NCBI GenBank assembly: GCA_964392615.1
Contig: CAYMRB010000014.1
Span: 1-46,472, forward strand
Direction: 5' to 3'
Length of the DNA stretch: 46,472 nucleotides
Source: CAYMRB01 sp964392615
GTDB lineage: Bacteria > Planctomycetota > UBA8108
Part shown: one piece after another, positions 1-10,879 of the stretch
How the letters are laid out: the number at the start of each line of letters is the position of its first letter
Position numbering within the stretch: the stretch's first letter is position 1
Translations under genes and position numbers: made by a program
The notes under the pieces: model-generated
The model's database searches: none
The model's input: only the letters and a program-made list of their open reading frames with translations
What the model was told of the DNA's origin: nothing

Positions 1-98
1 CCAGAACGCAGGCAATGTGGTGCATTGTCGAGTTCTGGCAACGAAGAGCCCGGCCGAAATGGCCGCCATCGCGCCGAATTGCCTCGTTCAACGGGCTG
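1..98. repeat. Right 98 bp of a dispersed inverted-repeat element (copy 1)
   Basis: These 98 bases align without gaps to 31220-31317, with only a few substitutions. The left part, including the left terminal repeat, lies outside the window. The right end (84-98, ending in TTCAACGGGCTG) corresponds to the right terminal repeat of the complete copy. Inside is a nested palindrome: CCAGAAC (1-7) pairs with GTTCTGG (32-38) and CAATG (13-17) pairs with CATTG (23-27), leaving the 5-base loop TGGTG. The element ends 36 bases before the E2 start codon. No transposase was seen, so it resembles a non-autonomous MITE- or REP-like element. Confidence 0.8.
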
Positions 99-134
99 CT
101 GGCTAGCCTCCCCCCCCGATCCTCCCCCACCGTC

Positions 135-1553
135 ATGGCGCACCCGATTCTCATGCCCAAGGCCGGTCAGAGTATGACCGAAGGCACTGTGGTTAGCTGG
201 TTCAAGAAGGAAGGCGACGCGGTCCAAGCCGGCGACGCCCTTCTCGAGATCGAGACCGACAAGGCCAACCTCGACGTCGAGGCGCTCGACAGCGGCGTGC
301 TGCGACGCGTCTTCGTCGCCGAAGGCGACGTCGTGCCGGTCCTGTCGGTCATCGGTGTCATCGGCGCAGCCGATGAGGAGATCGATTTCGACGCGATCCG
401 TGCCGAGGGCGACGCTGCGGCGGCCGCTGCCGCGGAGGCCGACGCCGAGGCCGCGCCGAAACCGGCCGCTGCCGCGGAGGCCGACGCCGAGGCCGCGCCG
501 AAACCGGCCGCTCCGAAGCCTGCCGCTGCGCCGGCCAAGCCGGCACCCGCGCCCGCCGCGCCGCGACCGAGCTCGGTTCCGACGGCGCCAGCCGCGAGCG
601 CCGCTGCGCCCATAGCCGCTGCCGCGCCGATCGCGACGGTAGTCGCTCCGGGCCCGAACGGCGCCCCGGCGACGGTTCACCCGCGGACCGGCAAGCGGAT
701 CTTCGCGTCGCCGCTGGCTCGTCGGCTGGCGCGCGACCGCGGCGTCGACCTCGTCGGGGTCACCGGATCCGGTCCCGGCGGCCGCATTCTGAGGCGCGAT
801 GTCGAGACAGCGCCCGCGGCCCGCCCCGCAAGCGGTGGCGGCGGTGCGTTGGCGCTCCCGAGCGCGGCGCCCTATCCCGAGCCGTCGCCTCGCCCCCCCG
901 CGACAGTGACGCTCGACGGCATGCGCGGCGCGATCGCCAGCGCGCTGCAGCAGTCGAAGAGCACGATCCCGCACTTCTACACGACGATGGCGATCGACAT
1001 GACCGCTGCCCTGGGCGTCAAGTCAACGCTCGCGCAGTCCGGCGTTCGCGTCACCGTCAACGACCTCATCCTCCGAGCGGTGACCCTCGCGCTCTTGGAC
1101 GAGCCGCTGGTCAACTGCCGCGTGCAAGACGGCTATATCGAGTACATCGAAGACATCCACCTGGGCATCGCGGTCGGCACGGAAGCCGGCCTTGTCGTGC
1201 CGGTGGTGCTCGGCGCGCAGAACGAGGACCTCGCCTCGCTCGCGAACCGCAGCAGCGACGTCATCCAGCAGGCGCAGGCCGGCAAGCTCGTCGGATCGGG
1301 ACGCGGCACGTTCACGGTCTCGAATCTCGGCATGTTCGGCATCGAATCGTTCACCGCGATTATCAACCCACCCGAGGGCGCGATCCTCGCGGTCGGTGGC
1401 GTGCACCAAGAACTCGTGCCGGCCGGCGGCGGCTTCCTCCCCCGGCCGATGATGCGCGTGACGCTGTCGTGCGATCACCGCGCGATCGATGGGTTGATCG
1501 CGGCGCGGTTCCTGTCGCGGGTGCGCCATATCCTCGAGGCGGGCCGCCTCTGA
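135..1553 (+). CDS. 2-oxoacid dehydrogenase E2 (dihydrolipoamide acyltransferase, probably acetyltransferase)
   Basis: This is the core acyltransferase of a 2-oxoacid dehydrogenase complex, which moves the acyl group from lipoyl-lysine to CoA in the cytoplasm. The 472-residue protein has an N-terminal lipoyl domain with lipoyl-lysine K43 in the motif ETDKANLDVE. A long Ala/Pro-rich swinging linker (about 95-180) is followed by a peripheral-subunit-binding domain (about 187-223, ASPLARRLARDRG). The catalytic domain ends with the signature DHRAIDG, giving catalytic H448 and D452. The start at 135 (MAHPILMPKAGQSM) was chosen because the family begins there; the frame upstream lies in the dispersed repeat. 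No clear Shine-Dalgarno sequence was seen. The E1 and E3 genes are not in the window, so pyruvate as substrate is inferred. lipB lies convergently 85 bases downstream. Confidence 0.93.
   Translation: MAHPILMPKAGQSMTEGTVVSWFKKEGDAVQAGDALLEIETDKANLDVEALDSGVLRRVFVAEGDVVPVLSVIGVIGAADEEIDFDAIRAEGDAAAAAAAEADAEAAPKPAAAAEADAEAAPKPAAPKPAAAPAKPAPAPAAPRPSSVPTAPAASAAAPIAAAAPIATVVAPGPNGAPATVHPRTGKRIFASPLARRLARDRGVDLVGVTGSGPGGRILRRDVETAPAARPASGGGGALALPSAAPYPEPSPRPPATVTLDGMRGAIASALQQSKSTIPHFYTTMAIDMTAALGVKSTLAQSGVRVTVNDLILRAVTLALLDEPLVNCRVQDGYIEYIEDIHLGIAVGTEAGLVVPVVLGAQNEDLASLANRSSDVIQQAQAGKLVGSGRGTFTVSNLGMFGIESFTAIINPPEGAILAVGGVHQELVPAGGGFLPRPMMRVTLSCDHRAIDGLIAARFLSRVRHILEAGRL
423..506 (+). repeat. Perfect 42-bp tandem duplication in the E2 linker
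   Basis: Units 423-464 and 465-506 are identical. Each encodes 14 residues of Ala/Glu/Asp/Pro/Lys linker (AAAEADAEAAPKP), so the duplication keeps the frame and only lengthens the flexible arm between the lipoyl and subunit-binding domains. Perfect identity suggests a recent slippage event. Confidence 0.95.
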
Positions 1554-1638
1554 AGACGCACGACTCTGTCCAGCGCCAGGGGGCCCGTAGAAGGAGGTCA
1601 TCCGACGCGATGCCCTGTCTCGGCGGGCTCCTATCCCA

Positions 1639-2340
1639 TCAATTCCCCACGAGATCGAGCGCTTCCCGACCGATAAGTAGGGTGAGGCGACGACCGAGAG
1701 CGGTCTCGACCTCCCGGTGCACCTGAGCGCACAGATCCTGCCACGTCGGTCGTGAGTCCGGCGGGAGCTCGCGCCAGAGGCTAGTCACGCCGGCATCCGA
1801 AATGCCGCAAGGAACGATGAACGAGAATCCGTCGAGGCTGTTCTCGACGTTGAGAGCGAAGCCGTGAGACGTCACCCAACGGGTACAGCGGACGCCCATC
1901 GCGGCGATCTTGCGCGGCCGGCCCTCCGTCAGCCAGACCCCCGTGCGCCCGTCGACGCGCCCGCCTTCGAGCCCGTACGCGTCCAGCACGCGGATGATGG
2001 CGGTCTCGAGACGGCGCAGGAAGAGATGGATGTCCTTCTCGTCCTCGCGGTCCGCAAGCCTCACGATCGGATAGCCGACGAGCTGCCCCGGCTCGTGACA
2101 GGTCACGTCGCCGCCGCGGCGCGTCGCGACGAGCGCAGCCCCTCGCCCGCGCAGCGCCGCCTCGTCGAGAAGCAGATGGTCGCTGCCTCCGGAGACGCCA
2201 TACGTGATCGTCAGCGGGTGCTCGAGGAGCCAAAGGGCGTCCCCGACCGCGCCGTCTCGTCGGCGGCGGACGAGCTCCTCCTGAACCTCGAGGGCCCTGC
2301 CGTACTCGATCGCGTCGCGAACCAGGCGCCGTTCCTCCAT
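1639..2340 (-). CDS. lipB: Octanoyl-[acyl carrier protein]:protein N-octanoyltransferase LipB
   Basis: LipB transfers octanoate from acyl carrier protein to the lipoyl-domain lysine of E2 and GcvH proteins, the first step of de novo lipoylation. The family motifs are all present: LLEHPLTITYG, RGGDVTCHEPGQLVGYP (about 75-91), GVW, KIAAMGVR with the conserved Lys144, SHGFALNV, and IVPCGI with the catalytic Cys178. The length (233 residues) is typical. An in-frame GTG at 2376 would add 12 residues; ATG at 2340 was preferred because the preceding residues have no family match, but neither start has a convincing ribosome site. It is convergent with the E2 gene, whose product is a predicted substrate, and divergent from ftsH. 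LipA is not in the window. Confidence 0.92.
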   Translation of the reverse strand: MEERRLVRDAIEYGRALEVQEELVRRRRDGAVGDALWLLEHPLTITYGVSGGSDHLLLDEAALRGRGAALVATRRGGDVTCHEPGQLVGYPIVRLADREDEKDIHLFLRRLETAIIRVLDAYGLEGGRVDGRTGVWLTEGRPRKIAAMGVRCTRWVTSHGFALNVENSLDGFSFIVPCGISDAGVTSLWRELPPDSRPTWQDLCAQVHREVETALGRRLTLLIGREALDLVGN

Positions 2341-2419
2341 TTCGAGAACCGTCCAAGCTAAGCTAAGATAGCGCACCGGGCGTTTCAGCCAAAGTCATCC
2401 CCCAGCACGAGCTCACGAA

Positions 2420-4579
<2,160 letters not shown>

Positions 4580-4608
4580 CGACGCCGCGGGCGACGGAGG
4601 AGGAACGC

Positions 4609-5976
4609 ATGTCGCCGTCACGAATCTCGCCGTTGCGCTGGCTCACCACGATCGTCATCACGCTGTCGTGGGACGCCTGCACGCTGGCGGCGGACGCTCC
4701 CGGCTTGCGCGCAGGCGCCGCTGCCGTCGCATTCGACGCGCGCGACGACATGGTCATCGCGGGAGGCATCGGACCGGGCGGCGCGAGCGGCCAAGAGGGG
4801 CGCCTCGGAGCGTGCGCGACGGTCATCGCGTTGGGCGACGAGAAGCTCGCGATCGTCGCGTGCGATATCCTGATGATGCGTCGCGACTTCATCGACGCGG
4901 CCGCGAGGGAGATCGAGGCGAAGACCGGTATCCCATTCGCGAACATCCTCGTCAACGCGACGCACACGCATCACGCGCCGACGACGGTCAGCATCCATGG
5001 CTACTCGCGCGACGAGGTGTTCTGCGCCGATGTCCGCGACGGGATCGTCGAGGCGGTGACGAGGGCTGAAGCCCGACTCGACGTCGCCGGCCCGGTCGAG
5101 CTCCGGTTCTGCCTCGGACACGAATCGAGCGTCGGTCGGAACAGCCGGCTATTGCTCGCCGACGGCACGATCTACTGGACGGGACGACGCGACGACGAGG
5201 TGCGGCCCACCGGGCCCTTTGATCCGCAGCTACCCGTCATCGCGTTCGCACGCCGGTCCGGGGGCTACGAGTCGGTGCTCTTCAATCACTCGACGCATGC
5301 GATCGGCACGACGAAGCCCGGCGTGCGATCACCGACCTTCTACGGACTCGCCGCGCAACGCCTCGAGAAGGACATCGGCGGCATCGTGACGTTCGTATCC
5401 GGCGCGTTCGGCTCGACGCACAACCTGCGGCTCGGCAACCACGAGATGACGGTGCGTATCGAGAGCGCGGTCCGAGCCGCCCTGCGTCGTGCCGAGCCGC
5501 GTCCGGTCACCGCGCTGCGGTCGATCAAACGCGAGTTCAAGTATCGCGTGCGCCACTTCGACGAGACGCGCGAGCATACGGAGGTGTCGTCCTACTGCCG
5601 CAAGCGGCTCGGGGGAGACCCATCGTACATCATCGACACATTCCGGAAGATGCGCCGTCAGCTCGCGCCCAAGCAGGGCGAAGAGCGCACGACGTGGATC
5701 CACGCGCTGCGCATCGGCGACATCGCCCTGGTCGGTATACCTGGCGAGTGCTTCACGCAACTCGGGCTCGAGATCAAACGGCGCTCGCCGTTCCGACACA
5801 CGTACATCGCGGGCGTAGCGAACGACTACATCGGCTACATCCCGGACGACAGGGCGTACGACCTCGGCGGCTATCAGGTCTGGACCGGCCACCACAGCCT
5901 CGTCGCGCGCGGCACGGGCGAAGCGGTGGTCGGCGCGGTGCTCGCACTGCTCGAGCAGCTACGGGACGACAACTGA
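4609..5976 (+). CDS. Exported neutral/alkaline ceramidase-like protein
   Basis: The 455-residue protein has an N-terminal signal-like segment (TTIVITLSWDACTLA). Its body resembles the N-terminal domain of neutral/alkaline non-lysosomal ceramidase: LGDEKLAIVACDILMM, then NATHTHHAPT (a His-rich metal-site motif), then NHSTHAIGTT. Neutral ceramidases are zinc amidases that cleave the N-acyl bond of ceramide. Planctomycetes carry many such exported paralogues whose substrates are unknown, so the true substrate cannot be stated. The start is well supported by GGAGGAGG shortly upstream. It lies 29 bases after ftsH on the same strand, so co-transcription is likely. A long hairpin follows the stop codon. 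Confidence 0.8.
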   Translation: MSPSRISPLRWLTTIVITLSWDACTLAADAPGLRAGAAAVAFDARDDMVIAGGIGPGGASGQEGRLGACATVIALGDEKLAIVACDILMMRRDFIDAAAREIEAKTGIPFANILVNATHTHHAPTTVSIHGYSRDEVFCADVRDGIVEAVTRAEARLDVAGPVELRFCLGHESSVGRNSRLLLADGTIYWTGRRDDEVRPTGPFDPQLPVIAFARRSGGYESVLFNHSTHAIGTTKPGVRSPTFYGLAAQRLEKDIGGIVTFVSGAFGSTHNLRLGNHEMTVRIESAVRAALRRAEPRPVTALRSIKREFKYRVRHFDETREHTEVSSYCRKRLGGDPSYIIDTFRKMRRQLAPKQGEERTTWIHALRIGDIALVGIPGECFTQLGLEIKRRSPFRHTYIAGVANDYIGYIPDDRAYDLGGYQVWTGHHSLVARGTGEAVVGAVLALLEQLRDDN

Positions 5977-6024
5977 CGCGCGGGCTCGCTCGGTCCACTC
6001 TGCGCCGCGGAATCGGAGAGGGCG

Positions 6025-6087
6025 CTCTGTTGCCTTCGCTACCTTCTGTTCCAACCACTCGAACAGAAGATAGCGAAGGCAACGAAG
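6025..6087. terminator. Long convergent hairpin, possible bidirectional terminator or dispersed repeat
   Basis: The arms 6029-6051 and 6061-6083 form a 23-bp stem with one mismatch and a 9-base loop, between the convergent stops of the ceramidase-like gene (5976) and amt (6109). Imperfect pairing extends to 6025/6087. Each arm is built of three 9-mers that resemble each other: CTCTGTTGC, CTTCGCTAC, CTTCTGTTC, with the partner arm reading CTTCGTTGC, CTTCGCTAT, CTTCTGTTC on the minus strand. There is no T-run on either side, so it is not a classical intrinsic terminator. Its position fits transcription termination or mRNA 3'-end protection. Confidence 0.55.
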
Positions 6088-6108
6088 TCCGGAGCCAGCA
6101 CTCCGAAG

Positions 6109-7434
6109 TCAGATGTTGTAGCCGGCCTCGCCGTGGTGCGTGGTGTCGAGCCCCTGGAGCTCTTCCTCCTCGTCAGCGCGGATGCCGATCGTAGCCTTCA
6201 GGATCGCGACGATCACGGCCGTCACGACGCCGGCGTACACAGCCGTGATCGCAACGCTGATCGCTTGCGAGCCGAATTGCGCGGCGCCGGCGCCAGCCTT
6301 GCAGAACACACCGGTCAGGAGCGCGCCGACGGCGCCGCCGATGCCGTGCACGCCGAACGCGTCGAGCGAGTCGTCGTAGCCGAGCTTCACCTTCAGGAAT
6401 GCGACGAAGACGTAGCAGATCGGCGACACGGCCAGCCCCATGATGAATGCCGCGACCGGGCCGACGAAGCCGGCCGCCGGCGTGATGCAAACGAGCCCGG
6501 CGACCATGCCGGTGATCACGCCGAGGATGCTCGGCTTCCCGTGGTGCAACCACTCGATCACCGCCCAGGAGAATGCGGCGCAGGCGGCACAGAGGTGCGT
6601 GACGTAGAACGCATTGCCGGCCGTCACGTCGGCCTTGAGACCGCTGCCACCGTTGAATCCGAACCAGCCGAACCACAGCAGACCGGCGCCGAGCGCCGCG
6701 AGCGGCAGACTGTGGGGGACCATCGGCTGGCGCGGGTAACCGGTGCGCTTACCGAGCATTAGCGCGAAGACGAGCGCCGAGATGCCGGCGGAGATGTGAA
6801 CGACAGTGCCACCCGCGAAGTCCTTCGCGCCGGGCAGCCCCATCGCGACCAACCAGCTGTTCTCCTTCTCGTTGAGGATTCCCCCGCCGCCTTCCGTGCC
6901 CCACACCCAATGCGCGACCGGGCAGTAGACGAGGGCGAGCCACATCACGGTGAAGAACGCGAACGCCGAGAACTTGACGCGCTCGGCAAACGCGCCGCTG
7001 ATCAGTGCCGGCGTGATGATCGCGAACATCATCTGGAACGAGAACAGCACGTAGAACGGCACTCCGTCGTCGACGCGCGTGTCCGGCACGCCGTTCAGGA
7101 ACGCGTAGTCGCCCGGCCAGCCGAAGAAGCCGCCGACCGAGTCGCCGAAGAGCATGCCGCCACCGAACATGAACCACAGCATCGACACCAGGCCCATGCA
7201 GAACAGGCTGTGCATCATCGTCGACAGCACGTTCTTCGAGCGCACGAGCCCGCCGTAGAAGCAAGCGAGACCCGGCGTCATGAGCAGCACGAGCGCACAA
7301 GACACGAGCATCCACGCCGTGTGCCCCGCATCGACTGCCGCGGTCGGTTCTTCGGCCGCGAACAGCGAACCGCCTCCCAGAAACCCAGCGCCCACTGCCC
7401 AGTGGAGACATCGTGTGACGGTGTTCTTCGTCAT
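6109..7434 (-). CDS. amt: Ammonium transporter (Amt/AmtB family)
   Basis: This is an inner-membrane ammonium channel of 441 residues. A signal-like N-terminus (ending near FAAEE) is followed by about 11 TM helices. The twin pore histidines are present: H213 in GGTVVHISAG and H363 in DAFGVHGIGG. The vestibule segment FSFQMMFAIITPALI is also conserved. The cytoplasmic C-terminal tail ends in GEAGYNI. The start at 7434 (MTKNTVTRC) was chosen because it precedes a normal signal peptide and has AGGGAAGGG upstream; a longer frame to 7473 adds an unlikely extension. It is downstream of glnK on the same strand, the standard glnK-amt arrangement in which the PII protein plugs the channel when nitrogen is sufficient. 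Confidence 0.95.
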   Translation of the reverse strand: MTKNTVTRCLHWAVGAGFLGGGSLFAAEEPTAAVDAGHTAWMLVSCALVLLMTPGLACFYGGLVRSKNVLSTMMHSLFCMGLVSMLWFMFGGGMLFGDSVGGFFGWPGDYAFLNGVPDTRVDDGVPFYVLFSFQMMFAIITPALISGAFAERVKFSAFAFFTVMWLALVYCPVAHWVWGTEGGGGILNEKENSWLVAMGLPGAKDFAGGTVVHISAGISALVFALMLGKRTGYPRQPMVPHSLPLAALGAGLLWFGWFGFNGGSGLKADVTAGNAFYVTHLCAACAAFSWAVIEWLHHGKPSILGVITGMVAGLVCITPAAGFVGPVAAFIMGLAVSPICYVFVAFLKVKLGYDDSLDAFGVHGIGGAVGALLTGVFCKAGAGAAQFGSQAISVAITAVYAGVVTAVIVAILKATIGIRADEEEELQGLDTTHHGEAGYNI

Positions 7435-7610
7435 GGAGCCCTTCCCTCTGATTTGTCTGTCAGCACCTAGCACGTACGCCGCGACGAGCTCCGAAGTCGG
7501 AACACGTCACGAGCATCGAGTGCAGGCACCGTCGGAGAGGACCCCAAGTCCGCGAGCCGCACGCAGCCCGGATCAGCCGGCTGCTTGCTCGCGCCCGACG
7601 AGCGCTCGAA

Positions 7611-7958
7611 TCAGATCGCTTCCGAACCGCGTTCGCCTGTGCGGATCCGGATCACTTCGTCGAGTTGCTGTACGAAGATCTTGCCGTCGCCGATCTTGCC
7701 GTCGGGTCCGGAGCGACCGCCGCGGATGATCGCCTCGATCGTCGGCTCGACGAACTCCGCGTTGACACAGATCTCGAGCTTCACCTTGCGGATCAGGTTC
7801 ACCTCGTACTCGTGGCCGCGGTAGACCTCCTTGTGGCCCCGCTGCCGGCCGATCCCTTGAACGTCGCTGACGGTGAGGCGGAACACCTCGACCTTGCTCA
7901 GCGCCTCCTTGACGGCTTCCAGCCGCGCGGGCTGGACGATCGCGGTGATGAGCTTCAT
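7611..7958 (-). CDS. glnK: Nitrogen regulatory protein PII (GlnK type)
   Basis: PII is a small trimeric signal protein that senses ATP/ADP and 2-oxoglutarate and controls Amt. The 115-residue sequence has the T-loop GRQRGHKEVYRGHEYEV with the uridylylation tyrosine Y51, the B-loop KIGDGKIF, and the C-terminal signature VIRIRTGERG. Compared with standard PII, three extra residues (GPD) precede the B-loop, giving RSGPDGKIGDGKIF. A strong ribosome site GGAGG (7964-7968) lies 5 bases before the ATG. It sits between glnD upstream and amt downstream, all on the minus strand, so its modifying enzyme and its membrane target are both adjacent. The name glnK rather than glnB is based on the amt linkage. 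Confidence 0.95.
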   Translation of the reverse strand: MKLITAIVQPARLEAVKEALSKVEVFRLTVSDVQGIGRQRGHKEVYRGHEYEVNLIRKVKLEICVNAEFVEPTIEAIIRGGRSGPDGKIGDGKIFVQQLDEVIRIRTGERGSEAI

Positions 7959-8055
7959 CTAGTCCTCCAAGATTCTTCAGAACGATTGTCGAAGAGCCAC
8001 CGACGCGTCTCGACGCCGGTGGTTAGCAGGACTGACCGCGCGGCCCTGCCGTGTT

Positions 8056-10707
8056 TCAGGTCGCATCCTCCTGGTATGGCTCGCCGTCCGTCGGACCGAC
8101 GACGCATTCCTGCAGGTCTTGCTTGACGAGAGCGAGGCGCGCCGGGTTGGTCACCTTCTCCCCGTCGGCTTCGAACACCCAGAACATGTCGTGAGCGCGA
8201 TCCGAGACCGTCGACACCTTTGCGGTCCGCACGTCGAGACCGAGGCGATCCAGCGTGCTCGCGATCGAGTGGAGCAGTCCCGGCCGGTCTCCCGCGCTCA
8301 CCTCGATCACCGTGTAGACGGAGGACTGCCCGTTGTCGAACTCGACCGAGACCTCGAGAAGGGACTTGCGCCGACGGTGCTTCAGGCGACGACCGTAGGT
8401 CCGTTCCCGACGCAGAATGAGATCTGCGACCGCGGCCTGACGCGACTCGACGGCGCGCATCTTGCTCCGCACGCGTTCGACGCGCTGCTCGATGCCGACG
8501 CGGATGTCGTCCGCGATCTCGACGAAGAAGACGTCGAGCGCGACACCGTCACGCCTCGAGAAGATGCTCGCGCCGAGCACGCCGAGCCCCTCCGAGTGGA
8601 GAACACCGGTCAGCTGCGCGAACAGGTGCGAACGATCCCGCGTGCAGACCGTGACCTCGTGGTAGCCGACGAAGCTCGTGCAGTCGATCTGGGCCTGCTC
8701 CGACTGCAAGTACCGATCGACCATGTCCGCGTGGTAGAGCATGCGCTCCGGCACGATGTTCTTCGCGTAGCTCGGAGAGTCGATCGTCTCGCAGTGCTCG
8801 ACAACGCGAGCGCGCTGCTCGGTCGACAAGTGACTGACCGCGAGAGCCTCTTCGAGCTTCGAAGACGACGTCGTGCCGGTCTCGATGCAGATCCGCGTGC
8901 GTTGGTAGAGCTCGGCGAGCTGCACGCCTTTCCACGCCGTCCACGTCCCGGGGCCGACGGCGCGAATGTCGATGTAGGTCAGCAGGTAGAGCATCTCGAG
9001 TCGCTCGATGGTGCCGACCAGTCGCGCGAAGACCTCGACGACCTCGTCATCGGTGAAGTCCTGCCGTTCGGAGACCTCGAACATGCGCAGGTGGTGGTAG
9101 ACGAGGAACTCGACGTTCTCCTCCACCTCCTGCGGTACGCCGAGCCGCTCGCAGACCAGACTCGCGGCCTCCTGCCCGCTGACCTCGTGGTCACCGGGTA
9201 GCGCCTTGCCGATGTCATGAAGCAGAAGCGCGAGCCGCAACGACAGGCGATCTTCGATGCTCGCGAAGATCCTGCGGAACTCCGCGTCTTCCTCGCCGAC
9301 CTTGCTGTCTTCGCCGTCCTCGCGGTCCGCTTCTCCCTCGAGGTCATCGAGCGCTTGCAGCGTTCGGAGGATGTGCTCGTCCACCGTGAACTGGTGATGC
9401 CCGTCGAAGGTGACGCGGCCTTCGAGCGCCTGGAACTCCGGCACCAGCCGGCCGAGGAACCCGGTCCAGTGCATCGCCTTCAGCACGCGCCCGGTGCTGC
9501 CGCTGCCGCGCAAGACGGCGAGCAGTACGCCGTGAACGGCGCTCGAATACGCGAAGTCGAGGTCCGGGTCGGCGACTTTCTGGCGGATCCACTCGCGCAG
9601 CCCGGCGCTGAGTCGACAATCGCGCTCGAACGCTTCGAGAAAGATCCCGCTGATCTCCTCCTCGACGTCGTCGACCTGCGGCTCGCTGCGCAAGAAGAGC
9701 GTGCCCTGGTAGAGGGACAGGTACGGCCGTACCTGTGTCGCCAGGATCTTGTGCGCCAGTCGCTGGTGAAACCGTCGCCCTTGCGTGCCGGTCTCGACGT
9801 AGTGCTGCAGGAAGCGCCAAGTATTGCGGGCGTGTCGGTAGTAGTCGGCCATCAGGCCTTCGACGGCTTCGCACGGTGAGTCCCCGTAGCCGAGGTGACA
9901 CGCGACCGTGAACACCGAGTCGCCGTCGAGGACATCCTGCCGGATGCCGTTGGTGAAGTGGTTCTCGCAACGGACGCGCAGATAGAAGCCGTACGCGTCG
10001 CGGAGCTCGTCCACACGATCGCTCGAGAACACGCCGCCGCGTTGCAGCGCGTCGAACGTGCCCAGTTCGCGCCGGATGCTCTCGATCCACAGCACCCGCT
10101 GGATGTCGCGCAGGCCGCAGACGCCGTCCTTGAGGTGTGGCTCGACGACATAGATCGTGCGCTTCGGCGACTCCAAGGACTCGCGCAGCTGCTCGAGCTT
10201 CTGTCGCGCGAAGGTCTCGCCGTGGCGTTTGCGGTAGCGTCGGATCGCGCGCTCTTCGAAACGCGCGAGAAGCCGACGACTTCCGATCAGGAAGCGGTGC
10301 TCCAGCAGCGCTGCCGCGGTGATGACGTCATCGGCCATGAAACGGTAGCAGTCAGCGACCGTGCGCACGGAGTGACCGAGATCGAATCCGCCATCCCACA
10401 GCAGGGTGACGAGGCGCCGGATGCCGTCGTCGACCTCCGGCGATTCGCGCAGGAAGAGCAGATCGACATCGGAGTGCGGGCAGAGCTGCCGGCGACCGTA
10501 TCCCCCCACCGCGAGCAGGGCGACGTCGTCCTGCATGGCGCCGAGTTCCTCCAGGAAGAGGTGGCGCAGCACGCCGTCGACGCCGTCGGAGAATCCTTCG
10601 ACGACGCGGAAGGGGTTGTCACCGCGACGGTGACGCTCGCGCGCCACGTCGAGGAAACGCGACACGTTGGCCTTGAGGGCCTGGATGGATCCGAGTGGTC
10701 TGGGCAC
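8056..10707 (-). CDS. glnD: Bifunctional PII uridylyltransferase/uridylyl-removing enzyme GlnD
   Basis: GlnD reads glutamine and adds or removes UMP on PII. The 883-residue protein shows the full architecture. A nucleotidyltransferase domain has GGYGRRQLCPHSDVDLLF (68-85, catalytic Asp80 and Asp82). A helical linker follows, then an HD domain with LLHDIGKALPGDHEVSG (His497, Asp498) for UMP removal, and two C-terminal ACT domains (about 690-760 and 798-868) that bind glutamine. The start is a GTG at 10707 that gives a family-typical N-terminus. It is followed after about 100 bases by glnK. About 170 bases without an evident gene separate it from the upstream anti-sigma gene, so it may have its own promoter. 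Confidence 0.95.
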   Translation of the reverse strand: MPRPLGSIQALKANVSRFLDVARERHRRGDNPFRVVEGFSDGVDGVLRHLFLEELGAMQDDVALLAVGGYGRRQLCPHSDVDLLFLRESPEVDDGIRRLVTLLWDGGFDLGHSVRTVADCYRFMADDVITAAALLEHRFLIGSRRLLARFEERAIRRYRKRHGETFARQKLEQLRESLESPKRTIYVVEPHLKDGVCGLRDIQRVLWIESIRRELGTFDALQRGGVFSSDRVDELRDAYGFYLRVRCENHFTNGIRQDVLDGDSVFTVACHLGYGDSPCEAVEGLMADYYRHARNTWRFLQHYVETGTQGRRFHQRLAHKILATQVRPYLSLYQGTLFLRSEPQVDDVEEEISGIFLEAFERDCRLSAGLREWIRQKVADPDLDFAYSSAVHGVLLAVLRGSGSTGRVLKAMHWTGFLGRLVPEFQALEGRVTFDGHHQFTVDEHILRTLQALDDLEGEADREDGEDSKVGEEDAEFRRIFASIEDRLSLRLALLLHDIGKALPGDHEVSGQEAASLVCERLGVPQEVEENVEFLVYHHLRMFEVSERQDFTDDEVVEVFARLVGTIERLEMLYLLTYIDIRAVGPGTWTAWKGVQLAELYQRTRICIETGTTSSSKLEEALAVSHLSTEQRARVVEHCETIDSPSYAKNIVPERMLYHADMVDRYLQSEQAQIDCTSFVGYHEVTVCTRDRSHLFAQLTGVLHSEGLGVLGASIFSRRDGVALDVFFVEIADDIRVGIEQRVERVRSKMRAVESRQAAVADLILRRERTYGRRLKHRRRKSLLEVSVEFDNGQSSVYTVIEVSAGDRPGLLHSIASTLDRLGLDVRTAKVSTVSDRAHDMFWVFEADGEKVTNPARLALVKQDLQECVVGPTDGEPYQEDAT

Positions 10708-10879
10708 GACACAAACGACGCAGAGTGGGTTTCAGCGTCAGTCAGAGATGCAGCGCAGCCAGCCCGACCGCGGGCTGCGGGCAGACCATCAACAGGACCC
10801 TTGAAGCCCTCGATTATCACGGCAGGGCGCCTCGCGATCAAGAGCTCACGATCCGGAACTCGATGAATTCCGGTCCGCC

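Noticed and set aside
15..134. An upstream start for the E2 gene inside the repeat element
   Set aside because: The same peptide is encoded by the other repeat copy next to an unrelated gene, so it belongs to the element, not to E2.
2360..2380. A -10-like TAAGAT (2364-2369) for ftsH
   Set aside because: No acceptable -35 box at the right spacing; too weak to list as a promoter.
6025..6087. CRISPR-like short repeats
   Set aside because: There are only three related 9-mers per arm with no spacers and no cas genes; it is one hairpin.
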